The notes: generated from the letters alone by a model not told the origin. 6,427 nt of DNA from Candidatus Eiseniibacteriota bacterium (GCA_013003415.1 JABDJR010000191.1:1-6427), one strand, 5' to 3'. Positions 1-5,534 are shown, numbered from the stretch's first letter. Numbers and translations are program-made.

Positions 1-231
1 GGCCTGCGCCTCAGCACGAAGCACGGTCTGGCCTTCGTGTTCCACCAGGCGGTACTCGGTCTTCTCCCAAATCTGACGTTCCCGCCAGTCGCGATGCAAT
101 CGGCCCTTGTCATCTTCCCAAGCAAAGCCTTGGATCAAGCTGGACGCTGTCGTCAGTTCATTCGCCGAACTCACGGCTACCAAACCCTGAAGCAGCAAAC
201 AAACGAAGAGTGTGGTGAAGACTTTAGTCAT
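1..231 (-). CDS. Probable DUF3047 family exported protein, N-terminal part (cut by window edge)
   Basis: The first 77 codons of a gene read leftward off the window. The start is ATG at 231-229, and its first 8 bases overlap the end of the DUF547 gene (shared ATGACTAA), which suggests translational coupling. Residues 1-23 look like a signal peptide: MTKVF, a hydrophobic run (TLFVCLLLQGLVAV), then SSA. The mature part has a Trp-rich segment, then EKTEYRLVEHEGQTVLRAEA at about 56-75. This matches my recollection of the DUF3047 N-terminus, where a T-x-Y-x-L-V strand, a G-x-x-V-L-x-A strand and an S-A-S-G-L motif follow one another; the last would lie just past the edge. DUF3047 has no established biochemical role that I know of; members are usually exported. 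Family assignment is tentative because only the N-terminus is visible. That an open frame with a signal peptide exists is more certain. Confidence 0.62.
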   Translation of the reverse strand, partial: MTKVFTTLFVCLLLQGLVAVSSANELTTASSLIQGFAWEDDKGRLHRDWRERQIWEKTEYRLVEHEGQTVLRAEAQA

Positions 232-1027
232 TGAGATCCCAGTTGTACTTTAAGAACTTGGGTTTCGCCTGGGGATCGATCTTCTGGCGCGAAGCGGGAT
301 CGACCCACTCCGTCACATAAGACCACACATCGCCTTCGCGCTCAAAGTCTTCTCGAAACCATTTGAAAATGCGTGAAAGTTTTGGAGGACGGCTAAAGAG
401 TTGGTTCCGCGCCGGATCGTTCACAAACTCGATCATGGCGGCGTCGAGCTGCTCGTCGAGCGCCTTGGCCGTGAACGCAAAGCTTTGAAGTTTAGGACAC
501 GACACCGAGGCGCAGTTGATGGCCGCGTGAATCCGCGCGTCTTCGTAGCGCGGGCGCAAAATACGATGTTCAATATCGTCTAAGGAACGCTCGGTTCCCG
601 CCACCTGATGCTTCTGGCGGAACACGCCCGCCGTGGGAATGAAACCCAACAACCGCCCAATCTTGAGCACACCCTCGGTGGGCCAAGCTTCGAGCACCGC
701 GTCGATCATGACGGCGTTGTAGGCATTGATCCAAAACGCCATTTGCTCGTTTCGGGTCCAGTCATAGGGATCGGCTTTGGCCAAGGCATCGAGATAAACC
801 TGCAAAGCCTTGCGGTCGGCCAAGAAACCTTCGTAGTCCACATGGCCGTCGTTCACATGACGTTTGAGGAGAGCATCCCACGCTTCGTGACTAAACTCGG
901 CAGCATCCGCGGTTACAGCATCGTCAGCCGAGGACTCCGCCGCCATTGGGGATTCAGTCGCCAGAGAAACTGCCGGGGCAGCTAGGCTCGCAACCGTAAG
1001 AATGAGAAAAATGGAGAAATACTTCAT
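224..1027 (-). CDS. DUF547 domain-containing exported protein
   Basis: A 267-residue protein with a DUF547 domain. Residues 1-23 form a signal peptide (MKYFSIFLILTVASLAAPAV), followed by an acidic, Ala/Ser-rich linker to about 43. Family hallmarks are visible: WINAYNA at 99-105, SLDDIEH at 148-154, RIHAAINCAS at 165-174 followed by SCP at 176-178, FVND at 201-204, and a C-terminal KYNWDLN like the Y-[DN]-W-x-L-N ending of the family. Biochemical function is unestablished; the conserved His and Cys residues hint at an enzymatic or metal site, which is inference. I chose ATG 1027-1025. An in-frame TTG at 1039-1037 would add four residues ahead of the signal peptide and has no Shine-Dalgarno sequence. 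The gene lies 40 bp after the YgfZ-TPR stop and overlaps the downstream DUF3047-like gene by 8 bp. A small GGCC-TCTA-GGCC hairpin lies in the gap before it. Confidence 0.93.
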   Translation of the reverse strand: MKYFSIFLILTVASLAAPAVSLATESPMAAESSADDAVTADAAEFSHEAWDALLKRHVNDGHVDYEGFLADRKALQVYLDALAKADPYDWTRNEQMAFWINAYNAVMIDAVLEAWPTEGVLKIGRLLGFIPTAGVFRQKHQVAGTERSLDDIEHRILRPRYEDARIHAAINCASVSCPKLQSFAFTAKALDEQLDAAMIEFVNDPARNQLFSRPPKLSRIFKWFREDFEREGDVWSYVTEWVDPASRQKIDPQAKPKFLKYNWDLND

Positions 1028-1067
1028 AGCTTCGCTCAAAACTACGGCCTCTAGGCCAGGCTGTGAC

Positions 1068-2777
1068 TCAGCTCGACAACCGCTCTAGCTTTTGCTGCAT
1101 GTCGCGTTTGGGCATGAGATCGCCCTTCTTGGTGGCCACCTCCACCCCTTTTTCAAACGCCGCTCGTGCTTCTTCCGTGCGATCGGCCCGCATGAGGGCG
1201 GTTCCAAGCAAGTTGTAAGCTGCACTGTAGTCGGGTTGCACACGCACCGCATTCCGTAAAGGATCTACCGCGTCTTCATAGCGCTCTAAATCCGAAAGCA
1301 ATTTCCCCATGCCGAAGTTCGCCACCGTGTCGTCGGGATCGATTTCAAGCACCTGCTGAAACAACTCCAAGCGCTCTTCCATTTGGGCTCGGGCTTGCGC
1401 GTTGTCTTCTTCTTGCTTCTTCTTGGCCGCCGCTTCCCCCGCATCGCGCTTCCAAGAGAGATACAGAGCCTTGCCCTTGGCCTCTTCCGCTTCTTCGATC
1501 TTCCCCTGCTGGGCCAAGTAGCGACTGAGGTTGGTCCAGGACATGGGGTTGTTGGGATCGACATCGGCGAGCATCTGCATGGTCTCTACCGCTTCATCGA
1601 TCCGACCCAAACGCTCCTGACTCACTCCCATGGCCTCTACCGCATCGCCAAAGTTGGGATCCATGAGCAGAGACTTTTCGAACAAACGAATCGCGCCCTC
1701 AAAGTTGTCGTTCTTAAACGCTTCGAGCCCGTCCATATAAAGCTTTCGCGATTGTTCCTTGGGTCCGGGCACGCGATAGAGAGGAAGCTCAGCCACGGTG
1801 GCCGCAACCAAGTCACCGTCCATCTTCAGATACACGGTTCGTCCCGGCTCGGAAAAAGCACTACGCAAGAACGCCAGACCCACAACCTTCCGCAAACTCG
1901 GGGAGTGCACCGCACTCTTCACCTCGCCCACCGCAGATTCATCGTGAACAATGAGGGTTCCAAGCTCGGGTACCGCCTCGCCTTCAATTAGCAACCCCAC
2001 AAGCTGACGATTCACCTGCCCGCGTGCGTGAACACGTGCCACCGTTTCTTGCCCCAGGTAGCAGCCCTTGGTGTGGGAGACCATGGTTTCTCCAAGGGGC
2101 CCCAACTCTTGAAGTAGAGTCTTTTCGGAAGTATCCACACCAAGTTTGGGATGGCCACCTTCGATACGCATGACTTCGAGGGCGTCGTCATGGAGTTCGA
2201 CAAGATCGGGTTCCAGCCCGCGAAGCTTTTCCGTAAACGGAGCCAGCTCGGCGGAAAGTACAAGGAACCGCCCGCCCACATCTCCGGCCCAGGGGTCGTA
2301 CACAAAAAGTGCCGAAGGAAAGGACGAGAGCGCGCCAAAAGCAAAAGGGTCCAGGGCACGCTCAAACCCTAGGCCTTTGAGAACTACCGGTACACGAGGA
2401 CCGTGAAACTCCAAGACGGATAGCTCGGGAAGGACCTTCATCTCAAAGTCTTCCCGGATGTGAAACAACTCGAGATCGTCCAGGAAGGCTTGTGCCTCGC
2501 CCGTATCGACCAACACCCAAACCTCATCTTTGGATTTGGGAAGCACGGTCAACATGAACCGCAAACGCCCCCGACGCTCCAAACGCGCGGTGCGCACGCC
2601 TTGTCCTGGGGAAAGAGCATCGAAGTCTGCGGGGAGTTGGTTTTGTAGGAAGCTTAGGGCGTCGGGCCCCTGAAAACACACCACGCCAAGACTCGGGTTG
2701 GGACCGAGGCCGGCAGACCGTCTAGCTTCTAGGGTTGATGAAAACACAGGAGCCTGTCCAATGGGGAGACGCGGCAC
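1068..2777 (-). CDS. YgfZ/GcvT-like (IBA57-type) iron-sulfur maturation protein fused to C-terminal TPR repeats
   Basis: A 569-residue two-part protein. Residues about 27-335 are a YgfZ/GcvT-like folate-binding fold: an N-terminal GVVCFQGPDALSFLQNQL, then RIEGGHPKLGVD at 204-215, and the family signature KGCYLGQE at 237-244 with its conserved Cys239. E. coli YgfZ is about 326 residues and carries the same K-G-C-Y-x-G-Q-E signature; it supports Fe-S enzymes such as MiaB, and mitochondrial IBA57 acts with ISCA proteins in [4Fe-4S] assembly. Residues about 342-445 and 468-550 read as TPR units (for example A-x-x-x-F-E-K-S-L-x-x-D-P at 362-373 and Y-N-L-L-G-T-A-L at 521-528). A charged Glu/Lys/Ala-rich, probably coiled-coil, segment lies between them at about 443-470. 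No signal peptide is visible, so it is probably cytoplasmic. The start is GTG at 2777-2775, immediately after the carrier's TAG with no gap and no good Shine-Dalgarno of its own, so coupled translation is likely. Use as a tRNA-modification or repair factor is inferred. Confidence 0.93.
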   Translation of the reverse strand: MPRLPIGQAPVFSSTLEARRSAGLGPNPSLGVVCFQGPDALSFLQNQLPADFDALSPGQGVRTARLERRGRLRFMLTVLPKSKDEVWVLVDTGEAQAFLDDLELFHIREDFEMKVLPELSVLEFHGPRVPVVLKGLGFERALDPFAFGALSSFPSALFVYDPWAGDVGGRFLVLSAELAPFTEKLRGLEPDLVELHDDALEVMRIEGGHPKLGVDTSEKTLLQELGPLGETMVSHTKGCYLGQETVARVHARGQVNRQLVGLLIEGEAVPELGTLIVHDESAVGEVKSAVHSPSLRKVVGLAFLRSAFSEPGRTVYLKMDGDLVAATVAELPLYRVPGPKEQSRKLYMDGLEAFKNDNFEGAIRLFEKSLLMDPNFGDAVEAMGVSQERLGRIDEAVETMQMLADVDPNNPMSWTNLSRYLAQQGKIEEAEEAKGKALYLSWKRDAGEAAAKKKQEEDNAQARAQMEERLELFQQVLEIDPDDTVANFGMGKLLSDLERYEDAVDPLRNAVRVQPDYSAAYNLLGTALMRADRTEEARAAFEKGVEVATKKGDLMPKRDMQQKLERLSS

Positions 2778-3119
2778 CTAAACGGAGAAAGACTCTCCGC
2801 AGCCGCAGGTGTTTTGAGCGTTGGGGTTGTTAAACACAAACCCTTTGCCGTTAAGGCCGCCTTGATAATCGACTTGCATGTTCTTGAGATACAAGAGGCT
2901 TTTGGGATCGACGAAAATACGGAAACCCTCTTCGGCTTCCAAGACATTGTCGCCCGGCTCCTGCAGGGTGAAGTCGAGTTTGTAGGTGAGACCCGAACAG
3001 CCACCGCCAGCCACGCCAAGACGCAGTCCTAGGCCATCTTGGTTTTTCTCTTCAAGGAGACGCTTCACTTCGGTGCGAGCGACTTCGGTCATGAGAATGG
3101 GCATGGATTGAACGGACAT
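2778..3119 (-). CDS. A-type iron-sulfur cluster carrier (IscA/ErpA/SufA, HesB-like family)
   Basis: A 113-residue protein of normal length for the A-type carriers, which receive Fe-S clusters from the scaffold and deliver them to apo-enzymes in the cytoplasm. The three cluster-ligand cysteines are present: GGGCSGL gives Cys41, and the C-terminal TCGCGESF gives Cys105 and Cys107. The conserved VDPKSLLYL (70-78) and NPNA (98-101) are also present. The ending NPNAQNTCGCGESFSV resembles ErpA, but IscA, SufA and ErpA cannot be separated reliably by eye, so no symbol is given. I chose ATG 3119-3117 because a strong AAGGAGA lies 4 bp upstream; the open frame continues upstream to a TTG at 3176-3174 with no such site. 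The stop abuts the GTG of the YgfZ-TPR gene, which matches the ISCA/IBA57 partnership. No iscU, iscS or suf gene is visible in the window. Confidence 0.97.
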   Translation of the reverse strand: MSVQSMPILMTEVARTEVKRLLEEKNQDGLGLRLGVAGGGCSGLTYKLDFTLQEPGDNVLEAEEGFRIFVDPKSLLYLKNMQVDYQGGLNGKGFVFNNPNAQNTCGCGESFSV

Positions 3120-3123
3120 CGGA

Positions 3124-3130
3124 TCTCCTT
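3124..3130 (-). promoter_or_regulatory. Shine-Dalgarno site of the A-type carrier gene
   Basis: On the minus strand AAGGAGA lies 4 bp before ATG 3119. It fixes the start of the iron-sulfur carrier and rules out the longer TTG-initiated reading. The 83-bp gap back to IF-1 also holds two short inverted repeats (CCGC 3185-3188 with GCGG 3197-3200; CTCC 3171-3174 with GGAG 3181-3184). Neither is followed by a T-tract, so neither is a convincing terminator. Confidence 0.8.
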
Positions 3131-3202
3131 TTCGGCAATACCGCAGTTGCCTCAATGTTATCAAATGCGACTCCAAATACGGAGCCGCTCAAAAATGCGG
3201 TC

Positions 3203-3505
3203 TTATTTATATCGGTAGGTAATGCGACCTCGCGTGAGATCGTAGGGCGAAAGTTCTACCGTAACTTTGTCGCCATTCAAAATTCGAATAAAGTGGCGAC
3301 GCATCTTGCCTGAAATATGGGCAAGAATCTCGTGGCCGTTTTCCATCTGCACTTTAAAGCGTGCATTAGGAAGACTGTCGGTAACAATACCTTCGACGAC
3401 AACCGCGTCGTCTTTTGCCGGCGGCCCCTCGGGGCGAGCGGCATCATCGGTTCCACCCTTCTTCTTCTTTTTCTTCGGTGTGAAACGCCTCGGACGTTTA
3501 GCGAT
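3203..3505 (-). CDS. infA: Translation initiation factor IF-1 with Lys-rich N-terminal extension (possible AUC start)
   Basis: IF-1 binds the 30S A site and works with IF-2 and IF-3 in initiation. From about residue 35 the sequence is a full-length OB-fold IF-1 core: VVEGIVTDSLPNARFKV, then NGHEILAHISGKMRRHFIRI, then LNGDKVTVELSPYDLTRGRITYRYK to the end. Typical IF-1 is about 72 residues. Here a basic then Pro/Asp/Glu-rich leader of about 34 residues precedes the core, including six consecutive lysines (residues 11-16). The start is unusual. A strong AAGGAGG (3512-3518) sits 6 bp before ATC (3505-3503), which is followed by GCT AAA, giving the M-A-K opening typical of IF-1 if ATC starts. The only canonical alternative in frame is GTG at 3538-3536; it would add 11 residues, lacks a Shine-Dalgarno and falls in a hairpin. 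Product identity is certain; the start is a reasoned choice. It lies 83 bp upstream of the Fe-S carrier on the same strand. Confidence 0.96.
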   Translation of the reverse strand: MAKRPRRFTPKKKKKKGGTDDAARPEGPPAKDDAVVVEGIVTDSLPNARFKVQMENGHEILAHISGKMRRHFIRILNGDKVTVELSPYDLTRGRITYRYK

Positions 3506-3511
3506 AACGAG

Positions 3512-3518
3512 CCTCCTT
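3512..3518 (-). promoter_or_regulatory. Strong Shine-Dalgarno placed for an ATC start of infA
   Basis: AAGGAGG on the minus strand is followed by six bases (CTCGTT) and then ATC GCT AAA. Spacing is ideal for ATC and too short for GTT or CTC. If translation began at the upstream GTG 3538, this site would fall inside the coding sequence by chance. It is the best Shine-Dalgarno match noted ahead of any gene in the window. Confidence 0.6.
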
Positions 3519-3533
3519 ATTTGGCTGGGTAAA

Positions 3534-3556
3534 GCCACCCATGTCGTACAGGTGGC
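3534..3556 (-). promoter_or_regulatory. Hairpin in the infA leader covering the competing GTG
   Basis: GCCACC (3534-3539) and GGTGGC (3551-3556) are perfect inverted arms around 11 bases. On the minus-strand RNA the stem can extend inward (UGU with ACA) past a two-base bulge to about 9 bp with a three-base loop. The 3' arm contains GTG 3538, so folding would hide that codon while leaving the AAGGAGG 16 bp downstream free. A regulatory role is inferred; folding energy was not calculated. Confidence 0.45.
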
Positions 3557-3559
3557 AGA

Positions 3560-3588
3560 TTTGTAATAAACCTATGGCTAACTTGCAA
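3560..3588 (-). promoter_or_regulatory. Weak candidate promoter for infA and the Fe-S genes
   Basis: On the minus strand TTGCAA (3588-3583) and TACAAA (3565-3560) are separated by 17 bp. Each matches the sigma-70 consensus at 4 of 6 positions. The predicted transcript would begin near 3553, at the leader hairpin. This is position-based pattern matching only, and promoter consensus in this lineage is unknown. Confidence 0.25.
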
Positions 3589-3732
3589 TTGTATAACTCC
3601 TGGGGCCTGAATTTCATCACCAAAACGCTTGAACCCCTCCCAGAATTCGGTAAGGTCATAGAGGCCTTCGCGGTACCGCCTACTCGAAGATCCGTGCCAC
3701 CGGACTAGGGACTTCTCCGTCCGAGGATCGTC

Positions 3733-3755
3733 GTGATCGAATGCTCGCCGATCAC
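3733..3755. repeat. 7-bp inverted repeat, operator-like, upstream of the sugar dehydrogenase-like gene
   Basis: GTGATCG (3733-3739) and CGATCAC (3749-3755) are perfect inverted arms with a 9-bp spacer, ending 54 bp before ATG 3810. Arm length and spacing fit a dimeric regulator site. A hairpin is also possible, but there is no T-tract on either strand to suggest a terminator. The binding partner is unknown. Confidence 0.4.
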
Positions 3756-3809
3756 CTAAAGATAAGCTAGACAACAACTTGCCTGCTTGGCGAGTCATGG
3801 AGGGTAAGC

Positions 3810-5357
3810 ATGAGGTTCTTTCAAAAGACCCGGGTGCTGATAGTAATACTCAGTTTGGGCCTATTTTCATTCCTGGGAGAGGCAAAAGCCGGCACCGCTC
3901 CTACAGGATTCACCGATGAGCTGATTGTGGGAGGACTCAACCTACCCACCTGCACGGCCCTACTCCCCGACGGCCGGATGCTCATTACCGAGCAAAAAAC
4001 ACGCGATATCGTCCTGGTGATTGGCTCCACCTTGCACGGATCGGTGCTCAATATTTCGGATGTCCGCACCACCGGTAACGAACGCGGGCTACTTTCCATT
4101 GCCGTGGATCCGAACTGGCCCACCGACCCCTACATTTATACCTACTTCAGCAGAAATGGTGGCACGAACTACCTGACGCGCTTCACCGCGTCCGGCGACT
4201 TGAGTGATGGTGCAAGCACCAACCTCACCTTCGGGGATCGCTACGATATCTTGACTGACATTCCCGACATCGCGTCGAACCACAACGGTGGCACCACGCG
4301 TTTTGGGATCGACGGCATGTTGTATTTGAGCATTGGTGACGATGCGGTCGACCCTTGCGACGCGCAAGAAACCACGAATCTGAGTGGTGTGGTGTTGCGT
4401 CTCAACGTGGCCGCCCTTCCTTCCGGAGCCGGCGGACCGGCTAGCAAGGCTTTGATCGCCGCTCCAGGGAATCCCTGGATCACTGACGCCAACGACAACA
4501 CGAAGATGGCATTTTGCTTGGGCCTCAGAAACCCCTTCAAGATGTCCATCGACCCCGACAACGGCGATGTTTTCCTTGCCGATGTGGGGCAGAGCGACTT
4601 TGAAGAAGTGAGTCTCGCCCGCGGCGGTGAAAACTTTGGGTGGCCCTTCCGCGAAGCGAACTTGGTGCGTACCCAGTTTGGTTGCACCGAGCCCGGCGGT
4701 AGCGGCAACGCCGTCTACGACCCTCCCATCGCGTTTTACGATCGCAGCGGATTTGGCGCCTCGATCATCATGGGCGTCTCTTACCGCCAGTCGCAAAGCG
4801 TTGGCGGCCAGTACCTCTTCCCCACCGCCTATGAAGGCGTGGTGTTCTTCAACGAGTACTACCAAGGTTTCGTGCGAGCCATTGAGTGGGACGGTAACGC
4901 CTGGGTGCCTTTTAGTGCGCCGGGCCAACCCAACGCCACCGACTGGGGAACCGGTTTCGACTTTGTTTCGGACTGGATGCAACACCCCGACGGCGCGGTC
5001 TACTACCTTGAGCAACTCAGCGGACAGCTTCGTCGCTTAACGCACCCCGGTTCCAGCTCGGTACCCGGCGATGGCTTGCCCATTGGCCTCCGTGCCGCAC
5101 CGAACCCCTTGCGCGCGGGACAAAACCTACAATTGCAGTTCACCGCCCCCACCGAGGGCCCGGTTAGCCTCTCCGTTTTCGACGTGGAAGGCCGTGCCTT
5201 GCGGACCCTCTCCGGGAACGCGTCGGCTGCCGGAGACCTCCGCATGGAGTGGGACGGAAAGGACGTCAACGGCCGTCAAACCGCGCCTGGCGTCTATTTC
5301 CTCAAGCTCACAGGACCGAATTGGTCCGAAAATAAGCGCATTACGGTACTCCCCTAG
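3810..5357 (+). CDS. Exported glucose/sorbosone dehydrogenase-like (PQQ sGDH fold) beta-propeller with C-terminal FlgD-like Ig domain
   Basis: A 515-residue secreted protein. Residues 1-27 are a signal peptide (MRFFQKTRVLIVILSLGLF, then a probable AKA cleavage site). Residues about 35-410 are the GSDH six-bladed propeller: ERGLLSIAVDPNW (91-103), SNHNGGTTRFGIDGMLYLSI (156-175), LGLRNPFKMSIDP (237-249), DVFLADVGQ (253-261) and GENFGWP (273-279). His158 and Arg240-Asn241 probably correspond to catalytic/PQQ-contact residues of Acinetobacter soluble glucose dehydrogenase; this was matched by motif, not by alignment. Cys48, 183, 236 and 292 could form disulfides. Residues about 427-515 are a FlgD-like Ig module: AAPNPLRAGQNL, FDVEGR, EWDGKDVNGRQTAPGVYFLK and a terminal KRITVLP, as in T9SS-like or surface-anchored proteins of FCB-related bacteria. 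Likely periplasmic or surface aldose oxidation, though the substrate is unknown and not all family members bind PQQ. The start is ATG 3810, with GGAGGG 5 bp upstream. It is divergent from infA, with a hairpin after the stop. Confidence 0.93.
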   Translation: MRFFQKTRVLIVILSLGLFSFLGEAKAGTAPTGFTDELIVGGLNLPTCTALLPDGRMLITEQKTRDIVLVIGSTLHGSVLNISDVRTTGNERGLLSIAVDPNWPTDPYIYTYFSRNGGTNYLTRFTASGDLSDGASTNLTFGDRYDILTDIPDIASNHNGGTTRFGIDGMLYLSIGDDAVDPCDAQETTNLSGVVLRLNVAALPSGAGGPASKALIAAPGNPWITDANDNTKMAFCLGLRNPFKMSIDPDNGDVFLADVGQSDFEEVSLARGGENFGWPFREANLVRTQFGCTEPGGSGNAVYDPPIAFYDRSGFGASIIMGVSYRQSQSVGGQYLFPTAYEGVVFFNEYYQGFVRAIEWDGNAWVPFSAPGQPNATDWGTGFDFVSDWMQHPDGAVYYLEQLSGQLRRLTHPGSSSVPGDGLPIGLRAAPNPLRAGQNLQLQFTAPTEGPVSLSVFDVEGRALRTLSGNASAAGDLRMEWDGKDVNGRQTAPGVYFLKLTGPNWSENKRITVLP

Positions 5358-5368
5358 CGTTTAGCTCT

Positions 5369-5408
5369 TAGGGGTCCGGGCGGCAAACTACCCCCGGACC
5401 CGCCCCTA
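5369..5408 (+). terminator. GC-rich hairpin after the sugar dehydrogenase-like gene
   Basis: GGTCCGGG (5373-5380) pairs perfectly with CCCGGACC (5393-5400) across a 12-base loop. TAGG (5369-5372) can pair with CCTA (5405-5408) past a four-base bulge. It starts 11 bp after the stop. No T-tract follows, so it is not a standard intrinsic terminator; it may halt transcription or protect the transcript 3' end. Confidence 0.5.
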
Positions 5409-5411
5409 GGG

Positions 5412-5417
5412 TATAAT
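5412..5417 (+). promoter_or_regulatory. Perfect TATAAT, candidate -10 for the M3 peptidase gene
   Basis: TATAAT lies 3 bp past the hairpin base and 117 bp before ATG 5535. No TTGACA-like box sits 16-18 bp upstream, because that space is the hairpin's loop and 3' arm, and there is no extended TG. If used, the leader would be about 110 nt. It may be a chance match. Confidence 0.35.
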
Positions 5418-5534
5418 GCCCCGTCGTTTCCCCTCCGACCGAAACTCAAGCGCCCGGGATAGATTTGGCGCGGAACTTTGTATTGTTCTTACTCTCATGA
5501 GGACCATACGAGGGGCCAAAAACTTGGAGTCCAT

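Larger units (their letters stand above)
3506..3809. other. Divergent intergenic control region without a convincing gene
   Basis: About 300 bp between the divergently read infA and the sugar-dehydrogenase-like gene. It holds the infA ribosome site and leader hairpin, a 10-bp perfect palindrome GCGGTACCGC (3670-3679), a 5-bp inverted pair CGGAC/GTCCG (3701-3705 and 3719-3723), a 7-bp inverted repeat (3733-3755), and GGAGGG (3799-3804) ahead of ATG 3810. A 93-codon minus-strand frame (3517-3798) crosses it but has no ribosome site, recognisable domain or gene-like third-position GC bias. No tRNA-like T-arm or cloverleaf was found. Confidence 0.6.

Noticed and set aside
1025..1039. TTG start for the DUF547 protein
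   Set aside because: It adds four polar or charged residues ahead of a clean signal peptide and has no ribosome site; ATG 1027 is preferred.
1383..1991. 202-codon plus-strand open frame antisense to YgfZ-TPR
   Set aside because: It is fully inside the supported gene and has no recognisable motifs or ribosome site.
3117..3176. TTG start extending the A-type carrier by 19 residues
   Set aside because: The strong AAGGAGA is placed for ATG 3119, and the family begins there; the added residues are unlike the family.
3171..3200. Intrinsic terminator between infA and the Fe-S carrier
   Set aside because: The inverted repeats have only 4-bp stems and no T-tract follows on the minus strand.
3405..3480. 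Programmed frameshift at the poly-lysine codons of infA
   Set aside because: The A-rich run does not form an in-frame X XXY YYZ slippery heptamer, and the zero frame already encodes full IF-1.
3203..3538. GTG start for infA at 3538
   Set aside because: There is no ribosome site, and it lies in a hairpin with a strong Shine-Dalgarno downstream. It is kept as the main alternative because ATC starts are rare.
3600..3700. tRNA-like GGTTCAAGC on the minus strand
   Set aside because: The flanking bases do not form a T-stem, and no acceptor or anticodon arms can be found.
3517..3798. 93-codon minus-strand open frame in the divergent region
   Set aside because: It has no Shine-Dalgarno and no recognisable domain. 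Its third-position GC is not raised as in the neighbouring genes, and it ends inside the infA ribosome site. Probably chance.
4089..5015. 308-codon open frame antisense to the sugar dehydrogenase-like gene
   Set aside because: It lies wholly within a well-supported gene and its translation shows no family features. It is a shadow of the codon bias of the real frame.
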